Positions 23,899 to 32,390 of a stretch of DNA of 64,000 nt are shown here, one piece after another (positions within the stretch are counted from its first letter, which is position 1; every line of letters begins with the position of its first letter). Source of the stretch: Microbacterium invictum (GTDB lineage: Bacteria; Actinomycetota; Actinomycetes; Actinomycetales; Microbacteriaceae); contig NZ_CP139779.1 of the NCBI RefSeq assembly GCF_034421375.1, forward strand, positions 1,550,001 to 1,614,000, written 5' to 3'. The notes under the pieces were generated by a model. That model was given only the letters and a program-made list of their open reading frames with translations, was not told the origin of the DNA and did no database searches. A program made the position numbers and the translations under genes.

Positions 23899-25193
23899 CA
23901 GCGCCGCCCCGTCGGGCGCGCCGCCGGGGCGGCGGTGAGCGGAGGTCGGGCGCTGTCGTCGCCGTCGTGCGAGCGCCAGTCCTCAGGGAGCAGGTAGTCC
24001 AGCACGTCGTCGACGCTGACGGCGCCGACGAGCCGGTGCGCGCGATCCACGACGGGCAGCGAGACGAGGTTGTAGCTGGCCAGCATGCGCGCGACCTCCG
24101 CGGCCGATGCGGTCACGGGGACGGGATCGAGGGTGTCGTCGATGATGGTGCCGAGTCGTTCGTGGGGCGGATAGCGCAGCATCCGCTGGAAATGCACCGT
24201 TCCGAGCAGCCGACCTGTCGGCGTCTCGTACGGCGGCAGGGTGACGAAGACCGCGGCGGCAAGGGCCGGATGCAGCTCGTGACGCCGGATGAGGGCGAGG
24301 GCCTCGGCGACGGTCGCGTCGGCGGAGAGCACGATCGGCTCGCTCGTCATGAGTCCGCCCGCGGAGTCAGGGAGGTACTTCAGCAGTTCGCGGACGTCCT
24401 CGGCCTCCTCGGGTTCCATCAGCTCGAGGAGTTCTTCCAGACGCTCCTCGGGAAGCTGCCCCAGGAGGTCGGCGGCGTCGTCGGGCTCCATGTTGTCGAG
24501 GATGTGCGCGGCGCGCTCGTCGCCGAGCTGCTCGAGGATGTGGACCTGGTCGTCCTCGGGCATCTCCTCCAGAGCGTCGGCGAGTCGCTCGTCGGAGAGC
24601 TCCTCGGCGACCTCGAGCAGTCGGTCATCGGGAAGGTCGAGGAGGGTGTTGGCGAGGTCGGCGGGTTTGAGCTCGGAATAGGTGGCGACGAGCTGCTCCG
24701 CGGACTGCGCCTCGCCGGAGGTGTGATCCTCGCGGACGTCGGCCCACGACGAGAAGGTGGTCGGCCCCTTGGCGAACGGCGAGGCGCTGGTCTTGGGCTT
24801 GCGGAGGAACAGCTGGCCGACGTCCCATTCGCCGAGCCGGTTGCGCTCGATCGCGACGTCCTCGATCACCGCGTGACCCGAACCGTCGCGGAAGTAGACC
24901 TTGCGACCCAGCAGCTCCGACATCACGCGCACCTCGCCGCCGCGCTGCTGGAACTTCCGCACGTTGATCAGGCCGGTCGTGATGACCTGCCCGGTGGCGA
25001 TGGAGGTGACCCGGTTGATCGAGAGGAAGACGTTCCGCCGGCCCGGGATCTCGACCACGAGTCCGATGACGCGGGGCGGATCGTCCTTCCGATAGATCAC
25101 CACGACATCGCGGACCTTGCCCAGGCGATCGCCGGTGGGGTCGAAGACGGAGCACCCCGCCAGGCGCGCGACGAAAACCCTCTGCGTGCTCAC
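23898..25193 (-). CDS. MgtE-N/CBS protein with PRC-barrel, lacking the transport domain
   Basis: A 431-residue soluble protein. Residues ~5-150 contain two PRC-barrel-like repeats (GCSVFDPTGDRLGKVRDVVVIYR; GRKVYFRDGSGHAVIEDVAIER). Residues ~165-290 are the acidic helical MgtE N domain with repeated DERLADALEEMPEDDQ-type units, and ~290-410 form a CBS pair. Genuine MgtE magnesium channels continue into five transmembrane helices; none is present here and the sequence ends in a disordered tail. It resembles mycobacterial Rv1232c. A magnesium-sensing or regulatory role is plausible but inferred. GTG 25193 has TACGCT 6 nt upstream (leaderless). It is first in the operon with DUF1003 and mrp. Confidence 0.9.
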   Translation of the reverse strand: MSTQRVFVARLAGCSVFDPTGDRLGKVRDVVVIYRKDDPPRVIGLVVEIPGRRNVFLSINRVTSIATGQVITTGLINVRKFQQRGGEVRVMSELLGRKVYFRDGSGHAVIEDVAIERNRLGEWDVGQLFLRKPKTSASPFAKGPTTFSSWADVREDHTSGEAQSAEQLVATYSELKPADLANTLLDLPDDRLLEVAEELSDERLADALEEMPEDDQVHILEQLGDERAAHILDNMEPDDAADLLGQLPEERLEELLELMEPEEAEDVRELLKYLPDSAGGLMTSEPIVLSADATVAEALALIRRHELHPALAAAVFVTLPPYETPTGRLLGTVHFQRMLRYPPHERLGTIIDDTLDPVPVTASAAEVARMLASYNLVSLPVVDRAHRLVGAVSVDDVLDYLLPEDWRSHDGDDSARPPLTAAPAARPTGRR

Positions 25194-25199
25194 GGGTCA

Positions 25200-25205
25200 A
25201 GCGTA
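25200..25205 (-). promoter_or_regulatory. Leaderless -10 box for the MgtE-like operon
   Basis: TACGCT on the minus strand, 6 nt before GTG 25193. Confidence 0.5.
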
Positions 25206-25228
25206 GTCGCGCGTGGGAGGATGATGAG

Positions 25229-25897
25229 ATGAGCATGATGGGTGGAGGGCGCCTGCCGCAGGGGCTGGAGGCCCCGGGTCAGGCGATTGCGAGCTTTCCC
25301 ACGTACGAGGCGGCTCAGAAGGCCGTGTCGACCCTGATCGCCGCGGAGATCCCCGCCCGGGACATCGCGATCGTCGGTCACGATCTCCGCTCGGTCGAGC
25401 GGGTCACTGGACGGCTGGGTTACGCCGAGGCCGCACGCTCCGGCGCCATCAACGGACTTCTCCTGGGCATGCTGTTCTCCGCCATCCTCGTCCTCGGCTC
25501 GCCGTCGGTGCCGATCCAGGCGTTCGTGGGCGTGCTGTTCGTCGGCATCGCGATCGGCATGCTGCTGAGCCTCGTCACCTACTCGCTGGTGCGTCGCCGG
25601 CGCGATTTCGCCTCGGTGATGCAGGTTGTCGCGGAGCGTTACGACGTCACCGTGAGCGCGTCCGACGTCGCGAAGGCCCGCGGGGTGCTCGGCCCCCGCG
25701 CGACCGCGCCCGCCGCTGTCCCCGCGACGGCTGCGACCGCCGGCGATGAGCCGGCGTCGGCGCCCGCAGCGGACGGGACGGATGCCGCGGATGGCACCGA
25801 GTCGCCGGGCGGGACGCCCGCCGATGCTGAGCCGCCCCGCTACGGCGAACGCGTGACGCCGCCGCCCTCCGCCGGATCGGCGCCGGACGAGAGATGA
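25229..25897 (+). CDS. General-stress-type membrane protein (GSP17M-like)
   Basis: A 222-residue protein. The N-terminal half (IASFPTYEAAQKAVSTLIAAEIPARDIAIVGHDLRSVERVTGRLGYAEAA) is the general stress protein 17M-like domain, an alpha/beta unit that opens many actinobacterial membrane proteins. Two helices follow (INGLLLGMLFSAILVLGS and FVGVLFVGIAIGMLLSLVTYS) and then a long Ala/Asp/Pro-rich disordered tail. It resembles Rv1234. GGAGG lies ~9 nt upstream of the ATG. The stop overlaps the following hydrolase start by 4 nt. Confidence 0.85.
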   Translation: MSMMGGGRLPQGLEAPGQAIASFPTYEAAQKAVSTLIAAEIPARDIAIVGHDLRSVERVTGRLGYAEAARSGAINGLLLGMLFSAILVLGSPSVPIQAFVGVLFVGIAIGMLLSLVTYSLVRRRRDFASVMQVVAERYDVTVSASDVAKARGVLGPRATAPAAVPATAATAGDEPASAPAADGTDAADGTESPGGTPADAEPPRYGERVTPPPSAGSAPDER

Positions 25898-26589
25898 CTC
25901 TCGCGCGCGACGAGCGCATCGAGGTCGAGCTCCCGGGCGGCGCCGCCCTGGTGTCGGCCCTTCTCACGGTGCCCGACAACCCGTGGAGTGCGGTCGCCCT
26001 CGCGCATGGGGCGGGGGCGGGGCCCGAGCATCCGTTTCTCGCGGGCGCGGCTGCGGCGCTCGCACGTCACGGGGTCGCCGTGATGCGCTTCGCCTTCCCG
26101 TACCGCGAAGCCGGGCGCCGGATGCCCGGCCCGGCGACCCACGCGACGGCGACCTGGGTCGCGGCGATGGCGGCGCTCGCGGGCTGGTACCCGACGCTTG
26201 CGATCGCGGCGGCGGGGAAGTCCTACGGCGGCCGGATGGCGTCCCTGGCCGCCGCATCAGGGCTGATCGACCCCGCCGCCCTGATGTATCTCGGCTACCC
26301 CCTCCACCCGCCGGGCGAGCCGGCGAAGGAGCGCGCCGACCACCTCCCGGGGATCTCGCGGCCTCAGCTGTTCCTGTCGGGAACGCGCGACCCGTTCGTG
26401 CAGCCGCCCGACGCCCTCGAGCGTGTCGTCGCGGGATGCCCTGACGCCACCCTCACGTGGGTTCCCGGCGGCGATCACTCCTTCGAGGTCGCCGGTCACC
26501 GACGCGCCGGCGAGGTGATCGGGGGCGAGATCGGGGAAACGGTCGCGCAGTGGTGGCGGGGGCGCGCGCCTCAGCGCCCCGCGGCGTAG
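25894..26589 (+). CDS. Alpha/beta hydrolase, KANL3/Tex30-like
   Basis: A 231-residue hydrolase-fold protein. It carries the oxyanion-loop motif AHGAGAGPEHPF, the nucleophile elbow GKSYGG (serine at about residue 111), the acid in SGTRDPFV and the histidine in GGDHSFE, the triad order of the KANL3/Tex30 and dienelactone-hydrolase-like group. The substrate is unknown. It begins in an ATGA overlap with the stress-protein gene. The last 19 nt overlap the end of a convergent gamma-glutamyltransferase gene. Confidence 0.88.
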   Translation: MTLARDERIEVELPGGAALVSALLTVPDNPWSAVALAHGAGAGPEHPFLAGAAAALARHGVAVMRFAFPYREAGRRMPGPATHATATWVAAMAALAGWYPTLAIAAAGKSYGGRMASLAAASGLIDPAALMYLGYPLHPPGEPAKERADHLPGISRPQLFLSGTRDPFVQPPDALERVVAGCPDATLTWVPGGDHSFEVAGHRRAGEVIGGEIGETVAQWWRGRAPQRPAA

Positions 26590-28391
26590 CCCTGCATCCC
26601 ACGGGGGTTGGCCGCCGCCCAGAGAAGAGGGGGGTGCGCGCCGTCGGACGGCTCGCGGCCGACGGCGGACACCCGGCCGAGCGACCAGTCGCCGGCCCGC
26701 GTCACGACGTGACCGCGCCGTTCCAAGCCGGCGATGACCTCGTCGCCGAGCCGGTCCTCGACGACCGCACCGGCGGGCGTCCAGGTGCGGGGCCAGAACG
26801 ATTCGGGGAGGGCGGTGGAGTGCAGCGCGGGAGCGTCGATGGCCTCCTGCGCTCGGTAGCCGCCCACGATCATGCGCAGCAGAGCGAGCAGCTGCCACTG
26901 GTCCTGCTGATCGCCGCCGGGGGAGCCCATCGCGAACCAGGGCCGTCCGGATCGAAGCGTCAGGGTGGGCGTGAGGGTCGTCCGCGGGCGGCGGCCCGGC
27001 TCGAGCGAGGAGGGGTGACCGGGTTCGAGCCACGTCATCTGAAGTCGTGTGCCGAGGCAGAACCCGAGGGCGGGGATCGTGGGGGAGGACTGCAGCCAGC
27101 CACCGGACGGCGTGACGGCGATGATGTTCCCCCAGCGATCGGCGACGTCGATGTGACAGGTGTCGCCCCGCGTCCGGCCCCGGCGGTCGACGGTGGGCTC
27201 GCCCGTCCCCGCGCCGCCGGAATGATCGGACGTCGTCCGCAGCGGCGGGATCCAGGGCTCGGCGCCGCCCAGGCGCCCAGGTCGGAACGTCTCCGCCGCC
27301 TCGTCCCCGATGAGCGCGCGGCGCGCGGCGAGATAGTCCTCGTCGAAGAGGCCCGTGATCCCCTCCGCATCGGAGGCGTCGCCGAACCAGGCTTCGCGGT
27401 CGGCGTAGGCGAGCTTCTGCACCTCGAGGATCGTGTGCGCGCCGCGCTCGGTGGAGGGATCGAGCAGGTCGTCGGAGAGGGGTTCGAGCAGCGCGAGCGT
27501 CTGCAGGAGCGCCGGGCCCTGCGTCCACGCTCCGGCCTTGGCGATCGTCACCCCGCGGAACTCCCGGGTGAAGGCCGGCTCGTATCCCGCTTCGAAGGCG
27601 GCGAAATCGGATGGTTCGATGACGGCGGCGTGCACGCCCCCGCCCGAGTGCCGGTGCGGTGTGCGCAGGAAGGCCGTGGCCTCCGCGGCGACGAAACCCT
27701 CCCGCCACTCGCGACGCGCCGCGTCGATGCGCGCCGCTCGATCCATCGCACCCTCGCCGCGCACCTGACGCGCGGCGTGGACGAGACCCTCGAGCACGCT
27801 CGCGTAGGCCGGATTGCGGACGACCTCTCCGGCGCGCGGCGGTCTGCCATCCGGCATCCACCGATCGGCTGAACTCGGCCAGTCGTCACGGAACAGCTCC
27901 GCGACCCGCCCGATCGTCGCGGCGGCCTGTGCGATGATCGGATGGCCCTCACGGGCGTAGCCGATGGCGTAGGCGAGCACGTCGGCGAGCTCCCACGTAC
28001 CGTGGTCGCGCAGCAGCACGAGCCAGGCGTCGACGGCGCCGGGGACCGCGGCGGCGAGTCCCCCCGCTCCGGGCACCAGATCGAGTCCCTCGGCGGTGTA
28101 CCGCGCGATGGTCGCCGCCTCCGGTGCCGGTCCCTGGCCCATCAGCACCACGGGGGTCGGGTCCTCGGCGGTGGCGAACACACCGACGAGATCGCCCCCC
28201 GGGCCGTTCAAATGCGGCTCGACCACGTGCAGCACAAAGGCCCCCGCGGTGGCCGCATCGAAGGCGTTGCCGCCGCGCTCGAGCACGGCCTGCGCCGAGG
28301 CGGTCGCGATCCAGTGCGTCGAGGCGGCCATCCCGAAGGTGCCCGACAGCGTCGGCCGGGTGGTGAACGCGGCCGGCGGAGTGAAGCTCAC
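26571..28391 (-). CDS. Gamma-glutamyltransferase family protein
   Basis: A ~606-residue Ntn-hydrolase of the gamma-glutamyltranspeptidase family. The N-terminal large-subunit part has TASAQAVLERGGNAFDAATA, VEPHLNGPGGD and the conserved large-subunit core. Autocleavage should occur before the threonine in GDTCHIDVADRWGN (about residue 411), the nucleophile of the small subunit, followed by SGGW and GSPGGDQQ. There is no signal peptide, so it is probably cytoplasmic, unlike secreted GGTs; glutathione is not expected in this lineage, so the substrate may be another gamma-glutamyl or N-acyl compound. GTG 28391 lies in the GTGA overlap with the aminopeptidase P gene, so the two form an operon. Confidence 0.9.
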   Translation of the reverse strand: MSFTPPAAFTTRPTLSGTFGMAASTHWIATASAQAVLERGGNAFDAATAGAFVLHVVEPHLNGPGGDLVGVFATAEDPTPVVLMGQGPAPEAATIARYTAEGLDLVPGAGGLAAAVPGAVDAWLVLLRDHGTWELADVLAYAIGYAREGHPIIAQAAATIGRVAELFRDDWPSSADRWMPDGRPPRAGEVVRNPAYASVLEGLVHAARQVRGEGAMDRAARIDAARREWREGFVAAEATAFLRTPHRHSGGGVHAAVIEPSDFAAFEAGYEPAFTREFRGVTIAKAGAWTQGPALLQTLALLEPLSDDLLDPSTERGAHTILEVQKLAYADREAWFGDASDAEGITGLFDEDYLAARRALIGDEAAETFRPGRLGGAEPWIPPLRTTSDHSGGAGTGEPTVDRRGRTRGDTCHIDVADRWGNIIAVTPSGGWLQSSPTIPALGFCLGTRLQMTWLEPGHPSSLEPGRRPRTTLTPTLTLRSGRPWFAMGSPGGDQQDQWQLLALLRMIVGGYRAQEAIDAPALHSTALPESFWPRTWTPAGAVVEDRLGDEVIAGLERRGHVVTRAGDWSLGRVSAVGREPSDGAHPPLLWAAANPRGMQGYAAGR

Positions 28392-29797
28392 GAGGCCGGC
28401 GCGCTCGGCGAGAGCCGCGCGACCCACGCCTCGATCTCGTCCGCGGTCCGCGGAAGAGACGCCGACAGGTTCTCGGGCCCGTCTGCGGTCATCAGCACGT
28501 CGTCCTCGATGCGCACGCCGATGCCGCGGTACTCGGTCGGCACGGTGAGGTCGTCGATCTGGAAGTACAGGCCCGGTTCGATCGTGAACACCATGCCGGG
28601 CTCGAGGATCCCGTCGTAGTACATCTCGCGCCGCGCCTGAGCGCAGTCGTGCACATCGATCCCGAGGTGGTGACTGGTGCCGTGCACCATGTAGCGCCGG
28701 TGCTGTCCGCCGCGATCGGCGTCGAGCGCCTCATCGGCCGTGACCGGCAGCAGACCCCACTCGGCGGTGCGCTGCGCAATCACGCGCATCGCCGCCTCGT
28801 GGACGGAGCGGAACGTGACCCCGGGGCGGGCGGCGGCGAATGCGGCGTCGGCGGCCTCGCGGACGGTCTCGTACACCCGGCGCTGAACCTCGCTGAACCG
28901 GCCGCTCACCGGGATCGTCCGGGTGATGTCGGCGGTGTACAGGCTGTCGACCTCGACGCCGGCGTCGATGAGGATGAGGTCGCCGGGGGCCACGGTGCCG
29001 TCGTTGCGGGTCCAGTGCAGGTAGCACGCATGCGGGCCCGATGCGGCGATCGTGTCGTAGCCTTCGCGATTGCCGTCGGTGCGGGCCCGGAGGTGGAAGA
29101 CGCCCTCCACCACGCGCTCACCGCGCGGATGGGCCAGAACGCGCGGGAGCTCGGCCACGATGTCATCGAATCCGCGCGCGGTCGCCTCGACCGCCAGACG
29201 CATCTGCTGGATCTCGAAGGCATCCTTGACCAGGCGGAGCTCGGACACCGCACGGGTCAGTCCGGCGTCGACGTCCACGACCAAGTCGTCGTCGGCCGCC
29301 GCGAACTCGTCCACGTGACGGGTACCCAGACCCAGGTCGGCGGCGACTCCGGCCAGGGCGGGCCGCGGTCCGATCCAGAACTCGCCGATCGAGGCGTCGG
29401 CGTAGAACTCCGGCGTCGTGCGGTCGGCGCGTTCGCGGAAGTAGAGGGTCGCGCCGTGCCCGCCCTCGGGACGCGGGTCCATGACGAGTACCGCGCCGGG
29501 TTCGGAGTCCGAACCCCACCCGGTCAGATGCGAGAACGCGGAGTGGGCGCGGAAGGGGTAGTCGGTGTCGTTGCTACGCGGCTTCATCTCGCCGGCCGGG
29601 ATGACGAGCCGCTGCCCCGGGAACGCCGCCGAGAGACGCTCCCGGCGCGCGGCGGCGTACTCCGCCTGCGCACGCTGCGGCGGCAGTGTGTCGGGTCGCT
29701 CCGCCCACCCCGTGGAGATGCTGTCGAGGAAGCCCTGCGGGAACGGCTGGCGGCGATTGGTGGTCGTGTTCGAGGGGGAGTCGCCGGAGGTCGTCAT
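28388..29797 (-). CDS. Aminopeptidase P family protein (M24B)
   Basis: A 469-residue pita-bread metallopeptidase that removes N-terminal residues preceding proline. The metal ligands are visible in order: Asp pair in LILIDAGVEVDSLYTADITRTIPV, His in HGTSHHLGIDVHD, Glu in VFTIEPGLYF and Glu in GIGVRIEDDVLMT. The N-terminal domain has the prokaryotic AMP_N features (RERLSAAFPGQRLVIPAG, DYPFRAHSAFSHLTGW). It is upstream of and coupled to the gamma-glutamyltransferase-like gene, which suggests shared peptide turnover. A CACACT hexamer 6 nt before the ATG, with GGAGGG in between, is a weak leaderless promoter candidate. Confidence 0.93.
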   Translation of the reverse strand: MTTSGDSPSNTTTNRRQPFPQGFLDSISTGWAERPDTLPPQRAQAEYAAARRERLSAAFPGQRLVIPAGEMKPRSNDTDYPFRAHSAFSHLTGWGSDSEPGAVLVMDPRPEGGHGATLYFRERADRTTPEFYADASIGEFWIGPRPALAGVAADLGLGTRHVDEFAAADDDLVVDVDAGLTRAVSELRLVKDAFEIQQMRLAVEATARGFDDIVAELPRVLAHPRGERVVEGVFHLRARTDGNREGYDTIAASGPHACYLHWTRNDGTVAPGDLILIDAGVEVDSLYTADITRTIPVSGRFSEVQRRVYETVREAADAAFAAARPGVTFRSVHEAAMRVIAQRTAEWGLLPVTADEALDADRGGQHRRYMVHGTSHHLGIDVHDCAQARREMYYDGILEPGMVFTIEPGLYFQIDDLTVPTEYRGIGVRIEDDVLMTADGPENLSASLPRTADEIEAWVARLSPSAPAS

Positions 29798-29851
29798 CCC
29801 TCCAGTGTGGCACCTGGCCGCGGCACCCGAGCGGAACGGGCGGTTCTCGCG

Positions 29852-30874
29852 TCAGCCGGCGGGGTCGAGCTGGACGATCAGCGGGCGGTGGTCGCTGCCG
29901 GAGTCGTCCATCGTGCGCAGCACCACCGACGCGGTCGGCGTCCACTGCGCAGACACCATGACGTGATCGATGGCGGCCCCCAGCAGGGCGGGCATCGATG
30001 TCGACCACGTCCCCACCGAGCCGTTGCCGGTGCGGCTGGCGGCGTCCCGGCACCGGCCCATGTCGCCGCCGTCTACCCCCAGCCCGCTCATGTGATCGAG
30101 AGTTGCGTTGAAATCGCCGGCCATGATGACGTTCTGGTCGGCGCACTGGTCGGCGAGCCACTGCAGATCGGTGCGCCACTGATCCATGTACTCCCGGCGG
30201 GGAGCCACGGCGTGTGCGGCGACCACGATGGGTCCCTCTCCGTCGACCGGCATCGCCACCGCGCTCGGCAGCGTCGAGGTGTTCGTCGTGCCGTTGACCG
30301 ACGACTCGATCACGCTGTAGTCGCCGAGGTCGGGCGTGATGAGCAGGGTGGTGGAGTGGGCATCCCATCCCTCGCCGGGGAAGTACTCCGTGTGGTGCGC
30401 CCACATCGGATGGCCGAGCTCGCGCATCGCGATCGCGACCTGCTCGCCGGTCTCGATGGTCGTCTCGGGCAGGGTGACCACGTCAGCATCCATCGCCACC
30501 GCGACGCGCGCGATGCTCTCCGCCGTCGTCGCCTCTCCGGCGGTGTTCCACGTCATAACCCGGATGCTGCCCTCGCCCTTCTCGGGGAGGGTCTGGGTGC
30601 CGATCCCGCGGCCGACGACCGTGGTGAGGCTCACCGCCGACGCCGCGACGCAGATGAGCACGAGAGTCAGCGCGAACGCACGGAGCGGGCGGATGATCGC
30701 GACGAGGAGGAACAGCACCGCCGCGGCGACGAGGACCGCGACCAGGACGGGACGGAACGACACGATCTGGGCGACGGGGAACGTGCGCTCGAGCCGGAAG
30801 AACGACGGCCACGTCAGGACGGCGGCCACGATCGCCGCCACCACGGCAAGCAGGATCCCGACCAGGCGAAGCAC
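29852..30874 (-). CDS. Membrane-anchored endonuclease/exonuclease/phosphatase family protein
   Basis: A 340-residue protein with three N-terminal helices (LRLVGILLAVVAAIVAAVLTW; VLVAVLVAAAVLFLLVAII; FALTLVLICVAASAVSL) placing the catalytic domain outside. The EEP fold follows: RVMTWNTAGE (Asn), TLPETT (Glu), HAVAPRREYMDQWR (His), GDFNATLDH (Asp/Asn) and GSDHRPL (Asp-His). Family members include DNases, phosphodiesterases and lipid phosphatases; the substrate here is undetermined. GTG 30874 has TAGTGT 6 nt upstream, a leaderless start. It is transcribed away from the PHP-domain gene. Confidence 0.88.
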   Translation of the reverse strand: MLRLVGILLAVVAAIVAAVLTWPSFFRLERTFPVAQIVSFRPVLVAVLVAAAVLFLLVAIIRPLRAFALTLVLICVAASAVSLTTVVGRGIGTQTLPEKGEGSIRVMTWNTAGEATTAESIARVAVAMDADVVTLPETTIETGEQVAIAMRELGHPMWAHHTEYFPGEGWDAHSTTLLITPDLGDYSVIESSVNGTTNTSTLPSAVAMPVDGEGPIVVAAHAVAPRREYMDQWRTDLQWLADQCADQNVIMAGDFNATLDHMSGLGVDGGDMGRCRDAASRTGNGSVGTWSTSMPALLGAAIDHVMVSAQWTPTASVVLRTMDDSGSDHRPLIVQLDPAG

Positions 30875-30880
30875 ATCGCG

Positions 30881-30886
30881 ACACTA
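30881..30886 (-). promoter_or_regulatory. Leaderless -10 box of the EEP-family gene
   Basis: TAGTGT on the minus strand, 6 nt before GTG 30874. Confidence 0.45.
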
Positions 30887-30964
30887 TGCGACGAGCCTGA
30901 AAGATCCGTCTGCCCCGCCGTCCGTGGGCGTCCGGGGACCGGTGGCCGGCGGTAGCGTGGGGGG

Positions 30965-31825
30965 ATGCACAGCTCTCCCGGACCCCAGGGCCCCGGGGAT
31001 CTGCACCTGCACTCGGTCTACTCCGACGGCACCGAGACGCCGGCCGAGGTCATGGCCGCCGCCGGCCGGCACGGCATGCGCACGGCAGCCCTGACCGATC
31101 ACGACACCACGGCGGGCTGGCGCGAGGCCGCCGATGCGGCCACGAGACTGGGGCTGACGTTCCTGCCGGGGATGGAGCTGTCGGCGAAGCATCAGTGGCG
31201 GAGCGTCCACATCCTCGCCTACCTCTTCGACCCCGAGGATGAGAGGCTGCGCGCCCTGACGGATCGCATCCGTTCCTCACGCATGGACCGGGCGCAGGAG
31301 ATGGCCGAGCGCATCAGCGCCGACTTCGACCTGGGGTGGAGCGACATCCTCGCCCAGACCACCGACGGCGCGACCGTCGGGCGTCCGCACATCGCCGACG
31401 CCCTCATCGCCCGAGGATACGTGCGAGACCGCACCGAGGCCTTCTCGCGCATCCTGCACCCCGGCGGCGACTACTACGTCGCGCTCTACGCCCCCGATCC
31501 GGTCACCGCGGTCGAGCGCATCACCCGGGCGGGCGGGGTGGCGGTGGTCGCCCACCCGGCAGGGCGGGGGATGCTGCCGCACGGCGTGATGCAGCAGATG
31601 ATCGATGCCGGGCTCGCCGGCCTGGAGCTGCGCCACCGGGAGAACATCCCCGACCAGGTGCGACAGCTGCGGCGCGTCGTCGAGGAGCGAGACCTGATCG
31701 TCACCGGTTCCAGCGACTATCACGGGCAGGGAAAGCCGAACGTCCCGGGCGAGAACAGCACCGACACCGCGATGATCGAGCGGATCATCGACCTCGGGCG
31801 AGGGAGCAGCCCCGTCCTGGCCTGA
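30965..31825 (+). CDS. PHP-domain phosphoesterase
   Basis: A 286-residue PHP (polymerase and histidinol phosphatase) protein. The metal-binding motifs are DLHLHSVYSDGTETP at the N-terminus, TDHDTTAGW, PGMELSAKH, GRPHIADAL, VVAHPAGRG and the final GSSDYHGQGKPN. This matches the TrpH/YciV-like group, which includes 5'-3' exonucleases and 3',5'-nucleotide bisphosphatases. TAGCGT ends 5 nt before the ATG, and a GGGGG stretch lies directly upstream, so the start is leaderless or has an unusually short spacing. A role in RNA or nucleotide turnover is the best guess. Confidence 0.92.
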   Translation: MHSSPGPQGPGDLHLHSVYSDGTETPAEVMAAAGRHGMRTAALTDHDTTAGWREAADAATRLGLTFLPGMELSAKHQWRSVHILAYLFDPEDERLRALTDRIRSSRMDRAQEMAERISADFDLGWSDILAQTTDGATVGRPHIADALIARGYVRDRTEAFSRILHPGGDYYVALYAPDPVTAVERITRAGGVAVVAHPAGRGMLPHGVMQQMIDAGLAGLELRHRENIPDQVRQLRRVVEERDLIVTGSSDYHGQGKPNVPGENSTDTAMIERIIDLGRGSSPVLA

Positions 31826-31875
31826 ACCCGGACGAGGCGCCGCCCCTACCGTTCAGCAGAGCACGCGCGGGCCGG

Positions 31876-32301
31876 TCAGGAGAGGACGCGGGCCTTCAGG
31901 CGCTCGTACTCCTCGGGCGTGATCGTGCCGGCATCCAGAAGGGTCTTGGCCTTGGCGATCTCGTCGGCCGGGCTCGGGTGCGCTCCCGGCCCCGCAACCG
32001 ACTTGATGTAGTCGTCCTGCGCCTTCTGCATGGCCCGTACCTGGGCGGCGCTGCGCTCGGCCATGCCGCCGCCTCGCGCGATCAGATAGACGAGGGCCGT
32101 GAGGAACGGCACGAAGATGAGGAAGACGATCCAGATCGCCTTCGCCCACCCCTTCATCTTGTGGTCGCGGAAGAGGTCGCCGATGATGGCGAACAGCGCG
32201 AACAGGTAGGCGATGAAGGCGAACGCCCACAGGAACCACCAGATGAGGTCCCAGAACGACCCCCAGAATCCCTGGTACTCGATGGTGTCGGTAAAGCGCA
32301 C
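31876..32301 (-). CDS. PLDc_N/SHOCT membrane protein
   Basis: A ~141-residue protein with two transmembrane helices (LIWWFLWAFAFIAYLFALFAIIGDLF and AIWIVFLIFVPFLTALVYLIARG) of the PLDc_N type, an Ala/Gln-rich linker and a C-terminal SHOCT motif (IAKAKTLLDAGTITPEEYERLKARVLS). SHOCT modules mediate oligomerisation. GTG 32301 is preferred because AAAGG lies 8 nt upstream. An in-frame ATG at 32358 would add 19 residues without a ribosome binding site. Function is unknown. Confidence 0.8.
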   Translation of the reverse strand: MRFTDTIEYQGFWGSFWDLIWWFLWAFAFIAYLFALFAIIGDLFRDHKMKGWAKAIWIVFLIFVPFLTALVYLIARGGGMAERSAAQVRAMQKAQDDYIKSVAGPGAHPSPADEIAKAKTLLDAGTITPEEYERLKARVLS

Positions 32302-32390
32302 GGTCGTGCCTTTCGTCGCGAGGGAGGACGGCGCCTCCTGCGCCGTCACGCTCACCATACCGCTCGACCCGCTTCGCTGCGCGGTGGATG

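Noticed and set aside
26257-27861. A 534-codon minus-strand frame inside the gamma-glutamyltransferase gene
   Set aside because: Arg/Ala/Pro-rich shadow frame; the overlapping frame carries the complete family signature with the nucleophile threonine.
28649-30955. A 768-codon plus-strand open frame opposite aminopeptidase P and the EEP gene
   Set aside because: High-GC antisense shadow without motifs; both minus-strand genes have intact catalytic residues.
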